A program made the position numbers and the translations under genes. Shown one piece after another: positions 1 to 26,885 of a stretch of 64,000 bases of DNA (positions within the stretch are counted from its first letter, which is position 1; every line of letters begins with the position of its first letter). A model generated the notes under the pieces. The model worked only from the letters and a program-made list of their open reading frames with translations, was not told the origin of the DNA and searched no databases. The stretch is taken from the NCBI RefSeq assembly GCF_964204865.1, contig NC_135251.1:18414001-18478000 (forward strand), read 5' to 3'. Source of the DNA: Styela clava (lineage: Eukaryota; Chordata; Ascidiacea; Stolidobranchia; Styelidae).

Positions 1-1100
1 ACGAAGAAAGTTGTGGAAATTTCTTACAATTGCATGAGAAATTTGTTTTTTAATCTCTAGGTTCAACAATTTAATTCAGATTTAATTACAATTCAGTCTG
101 ACACTATCGTAGCGTATGGAAATAGTAAATGTGACGTCACGTGTAGTCATGAAATGAATGGAATCTTATCTCGGTGAATTAGAGAACCAACTTTTATGTA
201 TAACAACATTTATACGGAATACGTGGAACATAAATTTAAAATAGACAATTTAATTTTGATATGTAAATACCAAATTGAAAATCAAGCTTTCATTCAAAAA
301 TATGTAACTAATTGTTTTAATTTTTTTCGATATCATTACGAATATACTTTTGTTAAATCCATCATATCAAAAATTAATATATATATATATATACCTGGAG
401 TGCAAAATTGGTCTACGACAGTAGTTTCACCAATATCAAAATGCTTAATATTAAATCCTATAAATTGAATTGGAATTTGAAAGTACTAAAATGATTCAAT
501 GACAAGAAAGTATAAAATAAAATATATATCTCTTCTGAAGCAATCGCAGCAAAGTATGAATCTTACAATCATTATTTAGTTAGCGCAATTACGATCCGCG
601 ATTTCCGGGAACAACCCTTAGATACTCTTGCATCAGCGTGAGCCATAAATCCTATTTTCATTAAAACCATCCCATACCGCTGTATGAAGGTTATCGCATT
701 GTTTGACGTTAAAATAACAATTGGTTCCATCAATTTTGTGTGAGCGCATCTAGAGCATCTTGCCGGCAAATTCTACCACTTAATTTGAGCGCTTGTATAT
801 TGATTGGTGTCGCTCTCGTTAGCTTTCTAGAAGTATTATCATGTCATAACTCAATTGACTCAGAGATTGAAGCCTGATGAAATTAATAGTATGAAGCTGA
901 TAGGACATTTTAAAATATTCTGTATCATATTTAAAGTTTGATGAATGTGAAAAAATTACATAAAGTTTAATAAAGATTGCTCGGCGCCTCAAATATTCTA
1001 GACACTTCAATAGACCACTACTGAGCGAAGATAATGAGTTGTAGTTACATTAGATGTGGGTTGAATAGTAGTTGAAATATACAGCTTATACATTTATCAA
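1..1100. other. 3' flank of the receptor phosphatase gene, no gene recognised
   Basis: This stretch lies downstream of the phosphatase stop codon (the gene is on the minus strand). I see only short chance reading frames, AT-rich sequence and a short TA run near 377-391. No exon of a further gene could be supported. A candidate polyadenylation hexamer for the phosphatase gene lies at 966-971. Confidence 0.5.
966..971 (-). terminator. candidate polyadenylation signal (ATTAAA)
   Basis: ATTAAA on the minus strand, about 130 bases past the phosphatase stop codon at 1101-1103. No AATAAA was seen closer. The distance suits a short 3' UTR, but the hexamer is common in AT-rich DNA, so this is only a candidate. 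Confidence 0.35.
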
Positions 1101-15746
<14,646 letters not shown>

Positions 15747-16280
15747 ATTAGTGGCGTTAAATAACCATAGGAAGCATAATGTTATTAAGAGCAATATTTC
15801 AAAATGCTACATCACTGAATGAAAATCACGCTATATAATTTATTCCGCAACCTAAAAAGAACCTTATATCAGGATTGAAAATAGGGAATACAATATAATT
15901 ATAGTCTGCGTCTACTTATATTCCCAATATGCAAAATCCCACATTGTGTATATGTTTTTTACATCCTACATAACGGATCTGAATACATTATGAGATGCCG
16001 GCCTATGTATTTACATAACAAGAGTCCGCGGCGCGAAAATTTGCTTTAAGAAGTAACAATGTTTTTGATAATAATGCGAAAATTGTCTTGGTCTGCTCTG
16101 TTTATTACTTTTTTTTATTCAAGTTTATTATTTTGTTTATTCATGATGCTGTAATTGTATTTACTGTTCAATATAGTTTAAGAATACAATTGATGAAAGA
16201 CGTTGATAAATTAAAGTTTAATAATTGTGTTAAATGATTTACACTTCTTGATACTTTCGTTCGTTAAATCTAAAATGTGA

Positions 16281-16929
16281 CCAGGTCGAGGCAGTGTTGT
16301 GAAATGTGAGTTCATAAAATGGCTTGTTCACTTTTTTCCAAGGTCCTAAATCCTATAAAATCATAATGAACAGTGAACACAAAAATTATAAATTGATCAC
16401 GGGGATAATAACATTAGAATATTACGGATACCGAGTGACATACATGATTGATTTAAGTAATATTGACATGGTTACTTTATCACCAAAATTTAAACAAATG
16501 TCTATGCTACTGACAAAAGAAAAACAACAAATACAACAAATTAATATATTGGTTGTCAATGCACATGATTTATCGATTACTGAGAAAAACCATTGCATAC
16601 CGAATGCAAATTATTGTTGCTTATTACATTTATCAAAACATACATGATTGATTTAGGTAATATCGACATGATTACTTTATCACCAAAATTTCAACAAAAG
16701 TCTAAGCTACTAACAAAAGAAAAACAACAAATTAATTTATTTGTTTTTAATGCACATGATTTATCAATTACTGAAAAAAACGTACCACTGCATACTACAT
16801 GCAAATTATCGTTGCTTATTATAATTATCAAAACAAAAATCAAATAAAACTTAGCATTTACTTTACTACACCTGCAATTGATGTTGCAAGAAATGTTAAC
16901 ATAACAAACCAACAATTGATTCCTATCAT
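16281..16929 (-). pseudogene. duplicated signal-peptide exon plus truncated lectin exon
   Basis: The exon at 16929-16872 encodes the same 19-residue leader as 15746-15689 and keeps an ATG and a GT donor. The following lectin exon, from the acceptor before 16345, is cut off at about 16281 after the S-T-W of the lectin start, and runs into unrelated sequence with no lectin remainder. Alone it cannot make a lectin domain. Its leader exon could still splice in frame (phase 1) to the intact lectin exon at 15354 and serve as an alternative start. Confidence 0.72.
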
Positions 16930-17461
16930 ATTAGTGGCGTCAAATAACTATAGGAAGTATAATGTTATTATGAGCAATATTTCAAAATGCTACATCACTG
17001 AATTAAAATCACGCTATATAATTTATTCCGCAACATAAAAATACTGTATATCAGAATTGAAAATAGCGAATACAATATAATTATAGTCTGCGTCTACTTA
17101 TATTCCCAATATGCAAAATCCCACATTGTGTTTATGTTTTTTACATCCTACATAACGGATCTCTGAATACATTGAGAGATGCCTGCCTATGTATTTACAT
17201 AACAAGAGTCCGCTGCGCAAAAATTTGCTTTAAGAATTAACAATGTTTTTGATAATAATGCGAAAATTGTGTTGGTCTGCTCTTTTTATTGCTTTTTTTT
17301 ATTCAAGTTTATTATTTTGTTTATTCATGATGCTGTAATTGTATTTACTGTTCAATATAGTTTAAGAATACAAGTGATGAAAGACGTTGATAAATTAAAG
17401 TTTAATAATTGTGTTAAATGATTTACACTTCTTGATACTTTCGTTCGTTAAATCTAAAATG

Positions 17462-19140
17462 TTTCGGTTTAATCTAATGAATAGGGTAATGTCTAAAACT
17501 GTTTAGCCTATTTAGATCCAGCGAATGAGCTTATAGGCATTTCATTTTAAAATGCTGTAGTTGGCCAGTATTGTCCATTCAACAATTGCAATAATTTCCT
17601 AAAATATATAAATTATATTAAATTATAATATATATATATTAAACAATTTCATGACTATACATATCATCGAGCACAAATTTGTATGTACATCGAAATATTT
17701 TATCAATTTACAAAATTCTTTAATTGATTAAATCAATACTCACTTGATCTTCAAAAAAATAAATAAAACATTTAATACAAAGTAAAATCTGTCATACAAC
17801 CGGTATTTGTCCGAAGTTGTTTTCAAACTTATGCTATCCCTCATGCTTTCTATTTGGATTTGTCAGTAAATGTTTGTCGACATGAATTCTTTCATCACCT
17901 GAAATACGTTATCCTTTTATGAGCATATTTTAGATACTTTAACCTTCAGTTTCTTCCCATGATCGATGTATCGTAGCGGAAGTCCGGGAATTTGGTTTTT
18001 CCTCAGTACGTTGTAAACTGTGAATCATCAGCGCCAAAAAATCTGCGCATTGGGATTTCATCGAAAGCTGCTATAACTGAAAATCCCACAATGTATGCAA
18101 TGGAATTTACCAAGGTTTTGCACCAGGTTTTCTTTAGAATCAAGAAGATTCACCTGCAGAAGTTTGAAATATTTATATAAAATAGTAAACTTGATAAAGT
18201 TCTTCGATTGTATTTTAATATCTATATAATCGTTCTATGATTTAATATTATTTAGAAAATGTGTCTATTCATTGATCATAAATTTATAAAAAATAATTTG
18301 AATAATGGAAACCGTGTTTACTATATTTAATTGAATAAAGCAAAGTTTGAACTCTATCTCGCATTCTTAATTTTTGACTCAACAAGAAAACAGCGACCAG
18401 TGATCAAAAAATCCAAAATTTCTTAACAAGCGTTTTTTTGCGCTGAATGATAAGAACATTACTCGAATGACATTTAAATTTCATCCAGCCGTTTGGACGT
18501 TACATTTGGACATACAGGCTGGCAAATTAACAAACATACAGAGCGACTGAGTTGAAGATCTACTACAGTGGATATTTAAAATAATGCTATTGCTACAGTG
18601 AGAATTTATCAATTTATTGGTCATCAGTTAATTCCATAGTTCGTCTTTCAAATCTTTTTTATATTTGAATCATATAAATATGAATAAAGTTGGATGATTT
18701 TTCATTCGTTCAGAAACATCAACATCAGCGTCAAATGGTTACGAGCAGATCATTTATCCAACAGGATTGAATCCATTTTAGATGTCACGTGGTCAATATA
18801 AGAATATTTTTGTGAGAGTCCCAATTCAATGTAATGCAATACAATATATCAATTCTGTTTGTTTTGATCAGAATTTGAAAAACAGTGTGAAACTACATTT
18901 TCGTTCAAGGTTGTACGCGCCTTTAAAGACACCCAAAATCCGATGCAGTGTAGTATTATTTGATAAAACTATACAAGTTTACGAAAATATGCGTTCTTCG
19001 TGGGAAATAAAAAAAATTTAGGGCCTGCAAACGGTACATGGTTGATTAATTTTGATAAAAATTATGGTTTCAAACACGTAAACCAGTTTATATGCGCCAA
19101 CACACCAAAACAATCTCAAAATGAGCATGAAGTTTGCAAT
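17462..19140 (+). other. intergenic DNA with possible coding remnants
   Basis: Mostly AT-rich and featureless. Two stretches look less random: an open frame at 17992-18180 containing ESSAPKNLRIGISSKAA, and 18700-19150, where plus-strand frames with YEQIIYPTG, RVPIQCNAIQYINS and, in another frame, TWLINFDKNYGFKHVNQF are interrupted by stops. I recognise no family. They could be decayed exons or chance, so I do not call a gene. Confidence 0.25.
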
Positions 19141-19149
19141 AGTAAAGTA

Positions 19150-19440
19150 TAAGAGTAATTTTTCCGGGGTCAATAGTCGGGGAAACGTCCATAGCGCTGG
19201 TGCGCTATCGGTCCTTGTCTTTAGAGATCGCCCACGCCCGCTATCGCGATATGGGCATGTTTTTGTTCGTTTTGCGTGTTACGCTAAAAAGGATGTAGTG
19301 CCACGTTATAAAATACACACATAGCATGTTTCTTGTGTCTTTTTCCCCACACCAAAAAAGGAGCTTTGTCGGTGGTACGCGGCCATAGTAAAAAAACAGT
19401 AAAGTGGTAGGTACGCGGTCAGTAAAAGGTTGAGAACCAA
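19150..19440. mobile_element. hAT-like element remnant
   Basis: The right edge near 19424-19440 reads GGTTGAGAACCAAAGC, the inverse of the common hAT start TTGGTTCTCAACC, with repeated GTACGCGG just inside. The GC-rich block at 19180-19260 shares GGTCCTTGTCT, ATCGCCC and GGGCATGTTTT with 35160-35250. No left terminus was found. Confidence 0.55.
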
Positions 19441-19689
19441 AGCCTTAGGCCAACTTATAGGATTTTAACAATTTATTTATGACTAATATTTATTATAACT
19501 AATAAATCGACAATTGCATAAAAATATTTTATTATGAAGATCTGTGACAGAAGCTAATTAGAACAGTTGTATGCCAACCGATTCATAAGCAAAATTTTTC
19601 ATTGATTCATAGGACAAAAATTTAAGTTATATTGCAAATTATATTTATTTTATCGATTGCGGTGTCAATTTGTGCAGATCCAGCACTGT

Positions 19690-19930
19690 TGTAATCATTG
19701 TAATAATTGGGTATATAAGTATATGGCATTGGCTATCTATGCACATTATATGGCATTATTGAGTTGATTATATATTCTGAGTGTGTACATTACTTCAATG
19801 GCCGTATGTTATATGGAATTGGCTGCGTATATGACATATGGGTATAAATTCATATGACATTGTCTGTATATCCATATGTTATTGGCTGTATATGCATATG
19901 AAGCTGGGTATAAAACTAAATTGATTTTAA
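19690..19930. repeat. degenerate tandem repeat around TGTATATGCATATGACATTGGC
   Basis: Loose repetition every 25-35 bases of a unit resembling GGCTGTATATGCATATGACA. The same motif returns at 20510-20620, 22690-22880 and 24235-24350, so these look like fragments of one old array split by later insertions. Confidence 0.6.
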
Positions 19931-19989
19931 ATGTCTGTGAGAGTACGTTATTTAATTGTCTGTATATGCCGCGGCCCGCGAGTTTTATA

Positions 19990-20505
19990 TACATATGATT
20001 GCATACCGTACCGGTATTGTTTGCAATATATATTCTTCGCTGTAACCTTATTAGAGTCAGTTAATTTTTCCTCTTTTTAATTTGTATATAAGCCTTCCAA
20101 AATTTCATTTGGTAAAAACGTTCTGTGTGTGTCGTTTGTATTTGTTGGTTTTTAGTTTTACATTTGCCAAATTTGCATTCTCTTCGGGTTTTCTTTATTT
20201 TTTCTTGTTTTCATCCCATATTTGTTCTTCAGTGCATTCTCTCGCGATAGTTCATTTAGCCTATTTATTGTTTTAGATAATCTGCGCAGTACCCTCAATT
20301 CGGTATATACTGTCGCAACTACTGGTATTTAGTAGCTGAGCCTTATTCAGTTGCTTTTTTATACGAACCTGCATCAGCTAGGTGTCGCTGCTTGGTCCCT
20401 CGGGACCCGGTCACACAATTAACACGATCTGTATATTTTATTTGTTGTGACAGTTTTCTATGTACTTGTTTTTTATGATGACAAATAAAAGATTGATTGA
20501 TTGAT
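19990..20505 (+). mobile_element. 3' end of a non-LTR retrotransposon with GATT tail
   Basis: It ends in GACAAATAAAAGATTGATTGATTGA, a short polyadenylation-like motif followed by GATT repeats, typical of CR1/L2-like LINE tails. The upstream part has CTGCTTGGTCCCTCGGGACC (near 20390). No reverse transcriptase frame is in the window, so the copy is 5'-truncated. The left limit is estimated. Confidence 0.5.
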
Positions 20506-20621
20506 ATGCATATTGAGTTTGCTGTATGTGCATTTGACACTGATTTTTTATGTTCATCACTTAAATAAACAGTTTAGATGCGCATTTATTTGGCTCTATA
20601 TGCATATAAGAATGACTTTTG

Positions 20622-22230
20622 TATGAATCAATCAATCAATCATTTTATTTCGGCTCTCTGACTAAAACGGAACAATACAAAAAAGTAAACAGACAACAAA
20701 TACAGAGATACCTGGAAGGCGAGCATAACTTATTATAAAGTTAAAAAACGTACAAGTACGTGCCCACCCACCAAAAAATAAAATAGAAATAATACGATTA
20801 TACAAAAAATATGGACACGATTCAAAATCGGGCAGTGCTTATAACTCAATTTAAAATGATAAAAGCCAAATAATTGCTTGAACCAGTGGATAATTTACAT
20901 GGAGTAAAATAAGTGTTGCGCTTGAAATAAGACAGCAAAATTCAGGTAGATAAAATTAAATGTAATAGAATCCCAACGACCTCCTCCGTCTCTGATAGAT
21001 GTTTCAAATGTTCGTATACGAATATGGTAGCTGAGAAATCGCCAGAATTAGTCTTGCAGTAAATATATATAAATAAAGCTGATCTCGAATTCTGTATATT
21101 TCGGGTCTGAGATTCCTATATAGCATAGAAATATACAAGTCAAAATCTATGGGAGACAACGCTTGCTGTCAGAAATGCAAAAAATCACCAAAAACCTATC
21201 AAATGTGCAAGACAGATAAATAAATACATGGTTGAAAAGCAGCATGAAGTTTTGAATAATGGGAATAAAAATAGCTGTGAATACAAATACCTAACAATGC
21301 GTGCCAATGTTAGAAGAAAATAGTGACTAGTAACACAGGAAAAAACACAAAAAAGCTATATACATTGGTACTATTTACCAAAACAATATCCAAACACTGT
21401 CAATATTGGCAGGCAACATGGAGGTGTAAAATCATTTATTAAAACAGTAAAAGCAATCTTAATTACACACTCACACAAAGAAATACCATGAGCAAAAGTG
21501 AAACATTGATGTTGCAGTAGAAAATTCAAATTATGCTGGTGTTATAGGTGGTACATAACCACTTATTGGCAGCAGAAGAGGAAAAAATAGATATTGCCAA
21601 AATAATATCCACAGAGTAAGGTTGCAGGAGCTCATAAAAAAATACAACATGGATAATTTTGCCATTGAAATAAGATGAACAATTCAAGGCATATTTATCA
21701 AAAGTAACACAATACAAACAACCATATTAAAACAGAAAGCACACTTGCAATTGGAAAATTTGTGGGGGTCTTTAAAATTTCCATCCCCTGCCAGCAATGC
21801 CCAGCATACTATACTATTCATAGTGAAAACTCTTTAGTCCTTAACTTTGTTATAAAGTGAACAGGACATCCTGAGATATGGTGCAGTGCTGATTAATACC
21901 ATTCATGAAGTGGCCAAATATAAGTTCAACAGAATTAAAAAAATCAAATTACAGAATTAAACTGGCTTGTGTAGTTATGAGTGCAATATTTGTGGGCAAA
22001 AAGTCATATCACATTTCTTCACAACTCTGTTGTATTCACTTTCCAGCTTTTCCACTTTCAGACTTGTCAGTTGTCTTTTCCAACCCCAGACCCTTCAAAT
22101 TGCAAAAATGGTTACCAGTATGTAACCAAATTGTGTTGTCCATAACACAGTGATATGTAAAATCGTGTTTGAACAATCAGTTTGATAATTTCAGTACCTC
22201 TGTACTGGGAGACGGAAGAAGTCGTTAGAA
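20622..22230 (-). mobile_element. second LINE-like tail in the opposite orientation, with old repeat DNA behind it
   Basis: Starts at ATCAATCAATCAATCATTTTATTT, the reverse complement of a GATT-tailed LINE end, facing the element that stops at 20505. Sequence to the right up to about 22.2 kb has no readable reverse transcriptase and only short open frames. The right limit is unknown. Confidence 0.4.
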
Positions 22231-22484
22231 GGCTACTCCATTTATTTTTTCTCTAAAATCTACACAACCTGATTATGATTTAATCAGGAAGGGCATGAAA
22301 AGCTCAATCAAACTACCGGCACTGGTAGTCGGCACGTTCCTTTCGTCTTTCTCTGAATTGTTCAACCTTGCGTTTTCCTGACACTCTCTGGTACAGTTCA
22401 TTTCCGATCCGTGCTGCAGTAATCCACATCAACAAAGTGCTGTCCGCAAACAGTGAAACACGAGCGAGTTACCTGAACCATACG

Positions 22485-22660
22485 CCTAGCACAGGGTTGG
22501 ACAACGTACGGCCCGCCTACTGTATACAACCACACTCTGTAATGTGGTCCGACGCATCATTCCTGAAAGTTGCCGATCGCTCTACTCTCACCGCACTGTC
22601 AGAGCCAAGTGACGTTTATATAACGTCGTTGCGGCGCATCGTGCTAAGCGTTACGGTGCG
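22485..22660. mobile_element. GC-rich hAT-like fragment
   Basis: CAGGGTTGGACAACGTACGG followed by GCCCGCC (about 22492) resembles the terminal sequence of widespread hAT elements. The surrounding 250 bases are clearly richer in GC and CpG than their neighbours. No matching second end was found. The 117-residue open frame across it is probably not a gene. Confidence 0.4.
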
Positions 22661-22890
22661 TTTACACTGGATGAATATTACTGGAATAACTGTATATCCA
22701 CATTTAGTTGCTTGTATATGACATTGCTGTGTGTGTACATTACTTGCATAGGCTGCCTATGTATATTGACTTAGCTGTATGTGTATATGACATTGACTTC
22801 TGCATGTGCATCCCTTGAATGGCTGTATTTGAAAATTAAATTGACTGGATATGCTTATGACATCGAATTTTTTATGTAAATCACTTACAT
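22660..22890. repeat. second block of the degenerate TATGCATATGACATTG repeat
   Basis: Repeated TGTATATGACATTG, GGCTGCCTATGTATATTGAC and similar units, matching the block at 19690-19930. A third short block is at 24235-24350. Confidence 0.55.
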
Positions 22891-22914
22891 GACTGTGTAG
22901 GTTTATAAACCTTT

Positions 22915-24215
22915 CTGGTTGTTGTTGACTGAGTCTTGGTAATTAGTCCCTCACAAAATTGTTTTGGTATCACGAGGGCATGACGTCGTAATGTCATTGT
23001 AGGTGACAGGTCCTCTAATTGTTTTATTACCATTGCTTGGTTCTAATTTTAATGTTCGACTAAGATTAAAAATATTTTTAAGTGAAAACACGTACAACTG
23101 GTAACTAAAGGCCGTTAAATTAATCCAATACGCTATATATTGCCCCTGCTTTATATATATATATATATATATAAGCTATATATTCGAAGAACACGATTTC
23201 TAATAACTGTCAAGATCGAATAAATTTAGTATTTTCAAGTTGAACCTCGTTGGGTTTATTACCCAATATAGAACGCCGATACAGTTAGAAACAGGAAAAT
23301 ATAAATTAGCTGTGAAAAAGAAGAATATGTGTCCATTTTCTACACAAAATTGAAAATGATAAAATACAATAACATTTATTGCAATAATCGTGAGATTTCT
23401 TGAAGCTAATTCAGGGCGTTTTTTCCTTGAAGTTCTGGGTGTTTCATACTTCCTCTCATTTGTTTTTGTTGTCAAGGTGTCTTACTACTAGTTTTAACTT
23501 TTACATTTTTCGGTAAAATAACAGTCCATATAGTGTGAATGTTTCACACACATTTTTCAATAAAACAGTCCTGTTGTTGTTTCTAGTCGTTGTATATTCC
23601 TTGTTTTTCGCTATTCTTTCAGTTCTCTTTTGATTGGTGACAAAATGCTGTTTTTTATTATCCTTCGATCTATTTATCCTCGGTTTGTGCACTTGATATT
23701 CGTGGTTTAATTAACTTTTGGCCAACTGTTCTGACTCCATTTCGGAAGTCGCAGTCCATCTGTCGGAACACCGATGTAGTGTTTATAAAATCTTTCTGCC
23801 TGGTGGTTGCTGGCTAACTCTGTTGTTGTTACCTAGCTGACCTGTATTTGTCTGACGCTGATACAGTTCCGAATACATATATTGAGATCATATCCAGGTG
23901 AACAGTTCCAAAGCATTGCTGATAAGCCAGAGAAAATCTAAGTTACACTGCACAAATGCTGAGTCCTGGTAATTAGTCCAGCACTTAACCGTTAGTTTCC
24001 TAGCTGATCATCACTTCAACAAGTGGTCATTTATAATCTTGTTTTTGTATCCCGAGGACATCGCTTTGTAATGTCATTGGAGCCTACATACAGGTCGTCT
24101 AATTGTCGCTCCTTTATTACCTTGTCTTGGTTCTAATTTTAATGTTCGAGTAATGTTAAAAACAATTTTGAGTTGAAACACATACAACTGTTAACTGAAG
24201 GCAGTGAGGCAATTA
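22915..24215. repeat. direct duplication, copies near 22920-23110 and 23945-24210
   Basis: Both copies contain TGGTAATTAGTCC, TATC(A/C)CGAGG(G/A)CAT, TAATGTCATTG, TCTAATTG, TTGGTTCTAATTTTAATGTTCG and then AACAC-TACAACTG-TAACT-AAGGC in the same order, with small gaps. The 830 bases between them include a TA microsatellite at 23152-23172. No gene is seen. Confidence 0.7.
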
Positions 24216-24350
24216 ACGCAATATGCTATAACTGTACATGAATATATATTAATTGACTATATTCTGTGAATGCACATTACTTTAATGACGGGTATTATAT
24301 TGAACTGGCTATGTATGCATATGACTTTGACTCTATATATGCATATAGAT

Positions 24351-24800
24351 CAGAGTGGTTTAAGGTTGCGAGGTTGGCGGGCCGCAAAAACTTTTGAGAA
24401 GGTCTCGCGGGCCGCAGTCGGAGAAAACTCAAAAGTGATCAAAATATCGCAATTTAAATATACTTGATAATGTGAGGTCATCGTTCTAATCAGTTTTTCA
24501 AGAAAACTATATGGAGCCTTTAGTTATTTTAAAAAAATTTTCCCGAGAAATATCGTGGTATTTTCGGTATCTTTCCTCGTATTTGGTTTTGTAATGGCGC
24601 TTAAAATTATATTCTTTAGTGACAGATATTACTTGAAAACACACCAGACACGTGGTTAAACGTTGTTGTGGGTGAGGAAATACGTTAACTCTCAGTTTAC
24701 TTCGGTCACCTTTTTTCTACACTCATTTTATCATGAATACTTGTAGCGTAAGCAGGTCTAGTGCTACCTTGAAAAAAACAACTAAGTCCGTCTAAGTTGA
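24351..24800. mobile_element. partial copy of the 2496-3374 hAT element, reversed
   Basis: CAGAGTGGTTTAAGGTTGCG, the adjacent GCGGGCCGC block and AAAACTCAAAAGTGATC match the reverse complement of 3290-3374, and the following 400 bases track the interior (for example AACACACCAGACAC and AGTCCGTCTAA). The far terminal repeat is missing, so the copy is truncated near 24800. Confidence 0.75.
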
Positions 24801-25581
24801 GACCTCGGACCTAGATAATAACAAAAAAAGGGTTGTCGCGGCTTGGTCCTGTCTGCACAAGTCTATTCATTTTACCGACTACTACTACTACTCACGGTAC
24901 ATTATTTGTGAAATAAAATCTGTCTCTTCCGAAAGCAAATACAGGTAACTGGCTAACTAATCCCATACCCCCACTACCTGACTACCAGCATACCCAACAT
25001 GGACTGGTACCGGTACCGCAAATGGACGAGAGGCCGTGCTTCGCCATGTGATTATAGGCCTTGTTAGTGTTAGATAGATAGATAGTTTATTTCGAAAACT
25101 CCATAACAAACCTAAAGTCCACACAAATTAGACCTGTAGACAAATCTCAGTATTCTCGTATTTATTCAGTTATTGCAAATTCTGAAATTATTGGTGAGTC
25201 TACAGGTCTATGACTATGTGAAGATAACTCAATTCTGCAATTACAGGATTACTGAATTAGATGATAACTTGAATTTCATGATAGCTTTGGTCTGAATCAT
25301 TTACAGATTTATGATTCATCTGACATCAAATTTGACTTGTTTTGAGCAATTTAAAGGTGTTTGTATATGCTGATTTTCTGATCATGACACTGCTGCACTG
25401 TATTGTATTTTTTCATAAAACACTTATTAAACTTTAATTGTTTTTTTGTTTGTTTGAATACTGTACGTCTGCAAATTCATTCATTTTTTCAGTAGTCCTG
25501 TATTTAGGTAAGAGTACTGCATTACTGCATTAGTCTTTTCTAATTAAGTTGGCCTGGTGGCTGGTGCTAATGTGATAAACT
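24801..25581. other. intergenic and probable upstream region of the BPHL gene
   Basis: It contains GGTACCGGTACC near 25007, a GATA run at 25071-25083 and AT-rich DNA. A splice-acceptor-like tract, TTCATTTTTTCAG, ends at 25492 and is followed at 25507 by a donor-like GTAAGAG, so a tiny 5' UTR exon or trans-splice site is possible. Confidence 0.35.
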
Positions 25582-26406
25582 ATGCAGTCAATAAGAGCAA
25601 CCACTAGACTTAAGATAATGTGTCAGCATATGATATCAAGATCTGTTAGTTCAAAAGTTAATGTGAATGGTGTGGACTTGGCATACCAGAAAGTTGGCAC
25701 TGGACAGCATGTGGTATTACTTCTTCCTGGGGCTCTTGGATGTGGGGAAACTGACTTCAAGCCCCAAATCAATGGACTTGACAGGGATAAATTAACAATT
25801 GTTAGTTGGGATCCGAGAGGATATGGGCGTTCTATTCCACCAGATAGGGATTTTCCTGTTGATTTCTTTTATCGAGATGCTCATGATGCTGCTGGTCTTA
25901 TGAAAAATCTTGGGTTTGCAAAGTATTCTTTGCTTGGCTGGAGTGATGGTGGTAACACTGCTGGAATTGTTGCTGCAAAATATCCGAATAATATTGACAA
26001 ATTAATTCTATGGGGGTCGAACTCTTTTATCACCAAAGAAGACATGGATTTATTTGAAAAAGTAAGAGATATATCACGCTGGAGTGAAGCAATGCGCAAG
26101 CCAATGATCGATATCTATGGTGAGGAATATTTTCGCCAAAAGTGGAGCGATTGGGTTAACGGCTGCATCAAGATCTTCAATGAACGAAATGGTGATATTT
26201 TTAGAAAGGAACTCGAGCATATTTGTGCACCAACTCTCATTATTCATGGTGAAAAGGATGCAATGGTGCCTCGTTTCCATCCAGAATACTTACATAAAAA
26301 TATAAAAGGATCTATCATTGATTACTGGGAAAATGCAAAGCACAACCTACATTTAAAATATGCGGATAGGTTCAATGCTCAAGTCGAAAACTTCCTTTTG
26401 AAATGA
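25582..26406 (+). CDS. BPHL: biphenyl hydrolase-like protein (serine hydrolase, valacyclovirase family), mitochondrial
   Basis: A 274-residue alpha/beta hydrolase, the size of vertebrate BPHL, encoded in one uninterrupted exon. Residues 1-24 are rich in Arg, Ser and Thr (MQSIRATTRLKIMCQHMISR) and look like a mitochondrial presequence. The oxyanion region is LLLPGALGCGETDF (47-60). The nucleophile is Ser121 in LLGWSDGGN. The acid is Asp226 in IIHGEKDAMVP. The histidine is in AKHNLHLKY, most likely His254. SWDPRGYGRS (75-84) is also diagnostic. The family hydrolyses alpha-amino acid esters and homocysteine thiolactone. A second copy lies 4.8 kb downstream, with BDP1 between them. The start is the first ATG and includes the presequence. 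Confidence 0.92.
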   Translation: MQSIRATTRLKIMCQHMISRSVSSKVNVNGVDLAYQKVGTGQHVVLLLPGALGCGETDFKPQINGLDRDKLTIVSWDPRGYGRSIPPDRDFPVDFFYRDAHDAAGLMKNLGFAKYSLLGWSDGGNTAGIVAAKYPNNIDKLILWGSNSFITKEDMDLFEKVRDISRWSEAMRKPMIDIYGEEYFRQKWSDWVNGCIKIFNERNGDIFRKELEHICAPTLIIHGEKDAMVPRFHPEYLHKNIKGSIIDYWENAKHNLHLKYADRFNAQVENFLLK

Positions 26407-26885
26407 TAAACATTTGAATTTCGTTGAAATTCACAATCGACTCCCGACTTTTAGTTAAAAAATTTTTACTCCTTCTCCAGACTCTCGAGCTGAAAAAAAT
26501 TTTTACTCTGCCTTCAGTTTCCAGTTTGATGGAAGTTTTGACTCCAGCTTCAAACGCCCAAGGATATTTAATTTTGATAACAGGAACTTTGGCACGTGCA
26601 AGCCTTCAATGACTGTTAAAAAGCGCTTAGTCAACTTTTTTATAGTTTCTGTCAAAGATCTTGACTTCGATCATCATTAGAGTTCTGAAATTTTGACTCC
26701 AAGAGTTTAAAAATGCAATTCTGATATCATTATTAAAGTGTGCCAAACCCAGACTGTTGACTCTTTTTATCTTTTCAAGTGAGTCTATAACATAATAATA
26801 TTGGCAAAGTATCATTTTTGCATTCTATTCTTGTCATTACAGTACATTCTATTCTTATCGAACTACAAGCTGCAAGCGTAGTTAC
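26407..26885. other. 3' flank of BPHL, no gene
   Basis: AT-rich DNA between the BPHL stop and the MITE at 26886. Segments such as TTTTACTC...CTCCAG and TTTTGACTCCAG recur loosely (26463-26550, 26688-26705). No clear AATAAA close to the stop. Confidence 0.4.

Noticed and set aside
22368-22721. 117-residue plus-strand open frame
   Set aside because: It spans a hAT-like GC-rich fragment and degenerate repeat; no domain or plausible start context.
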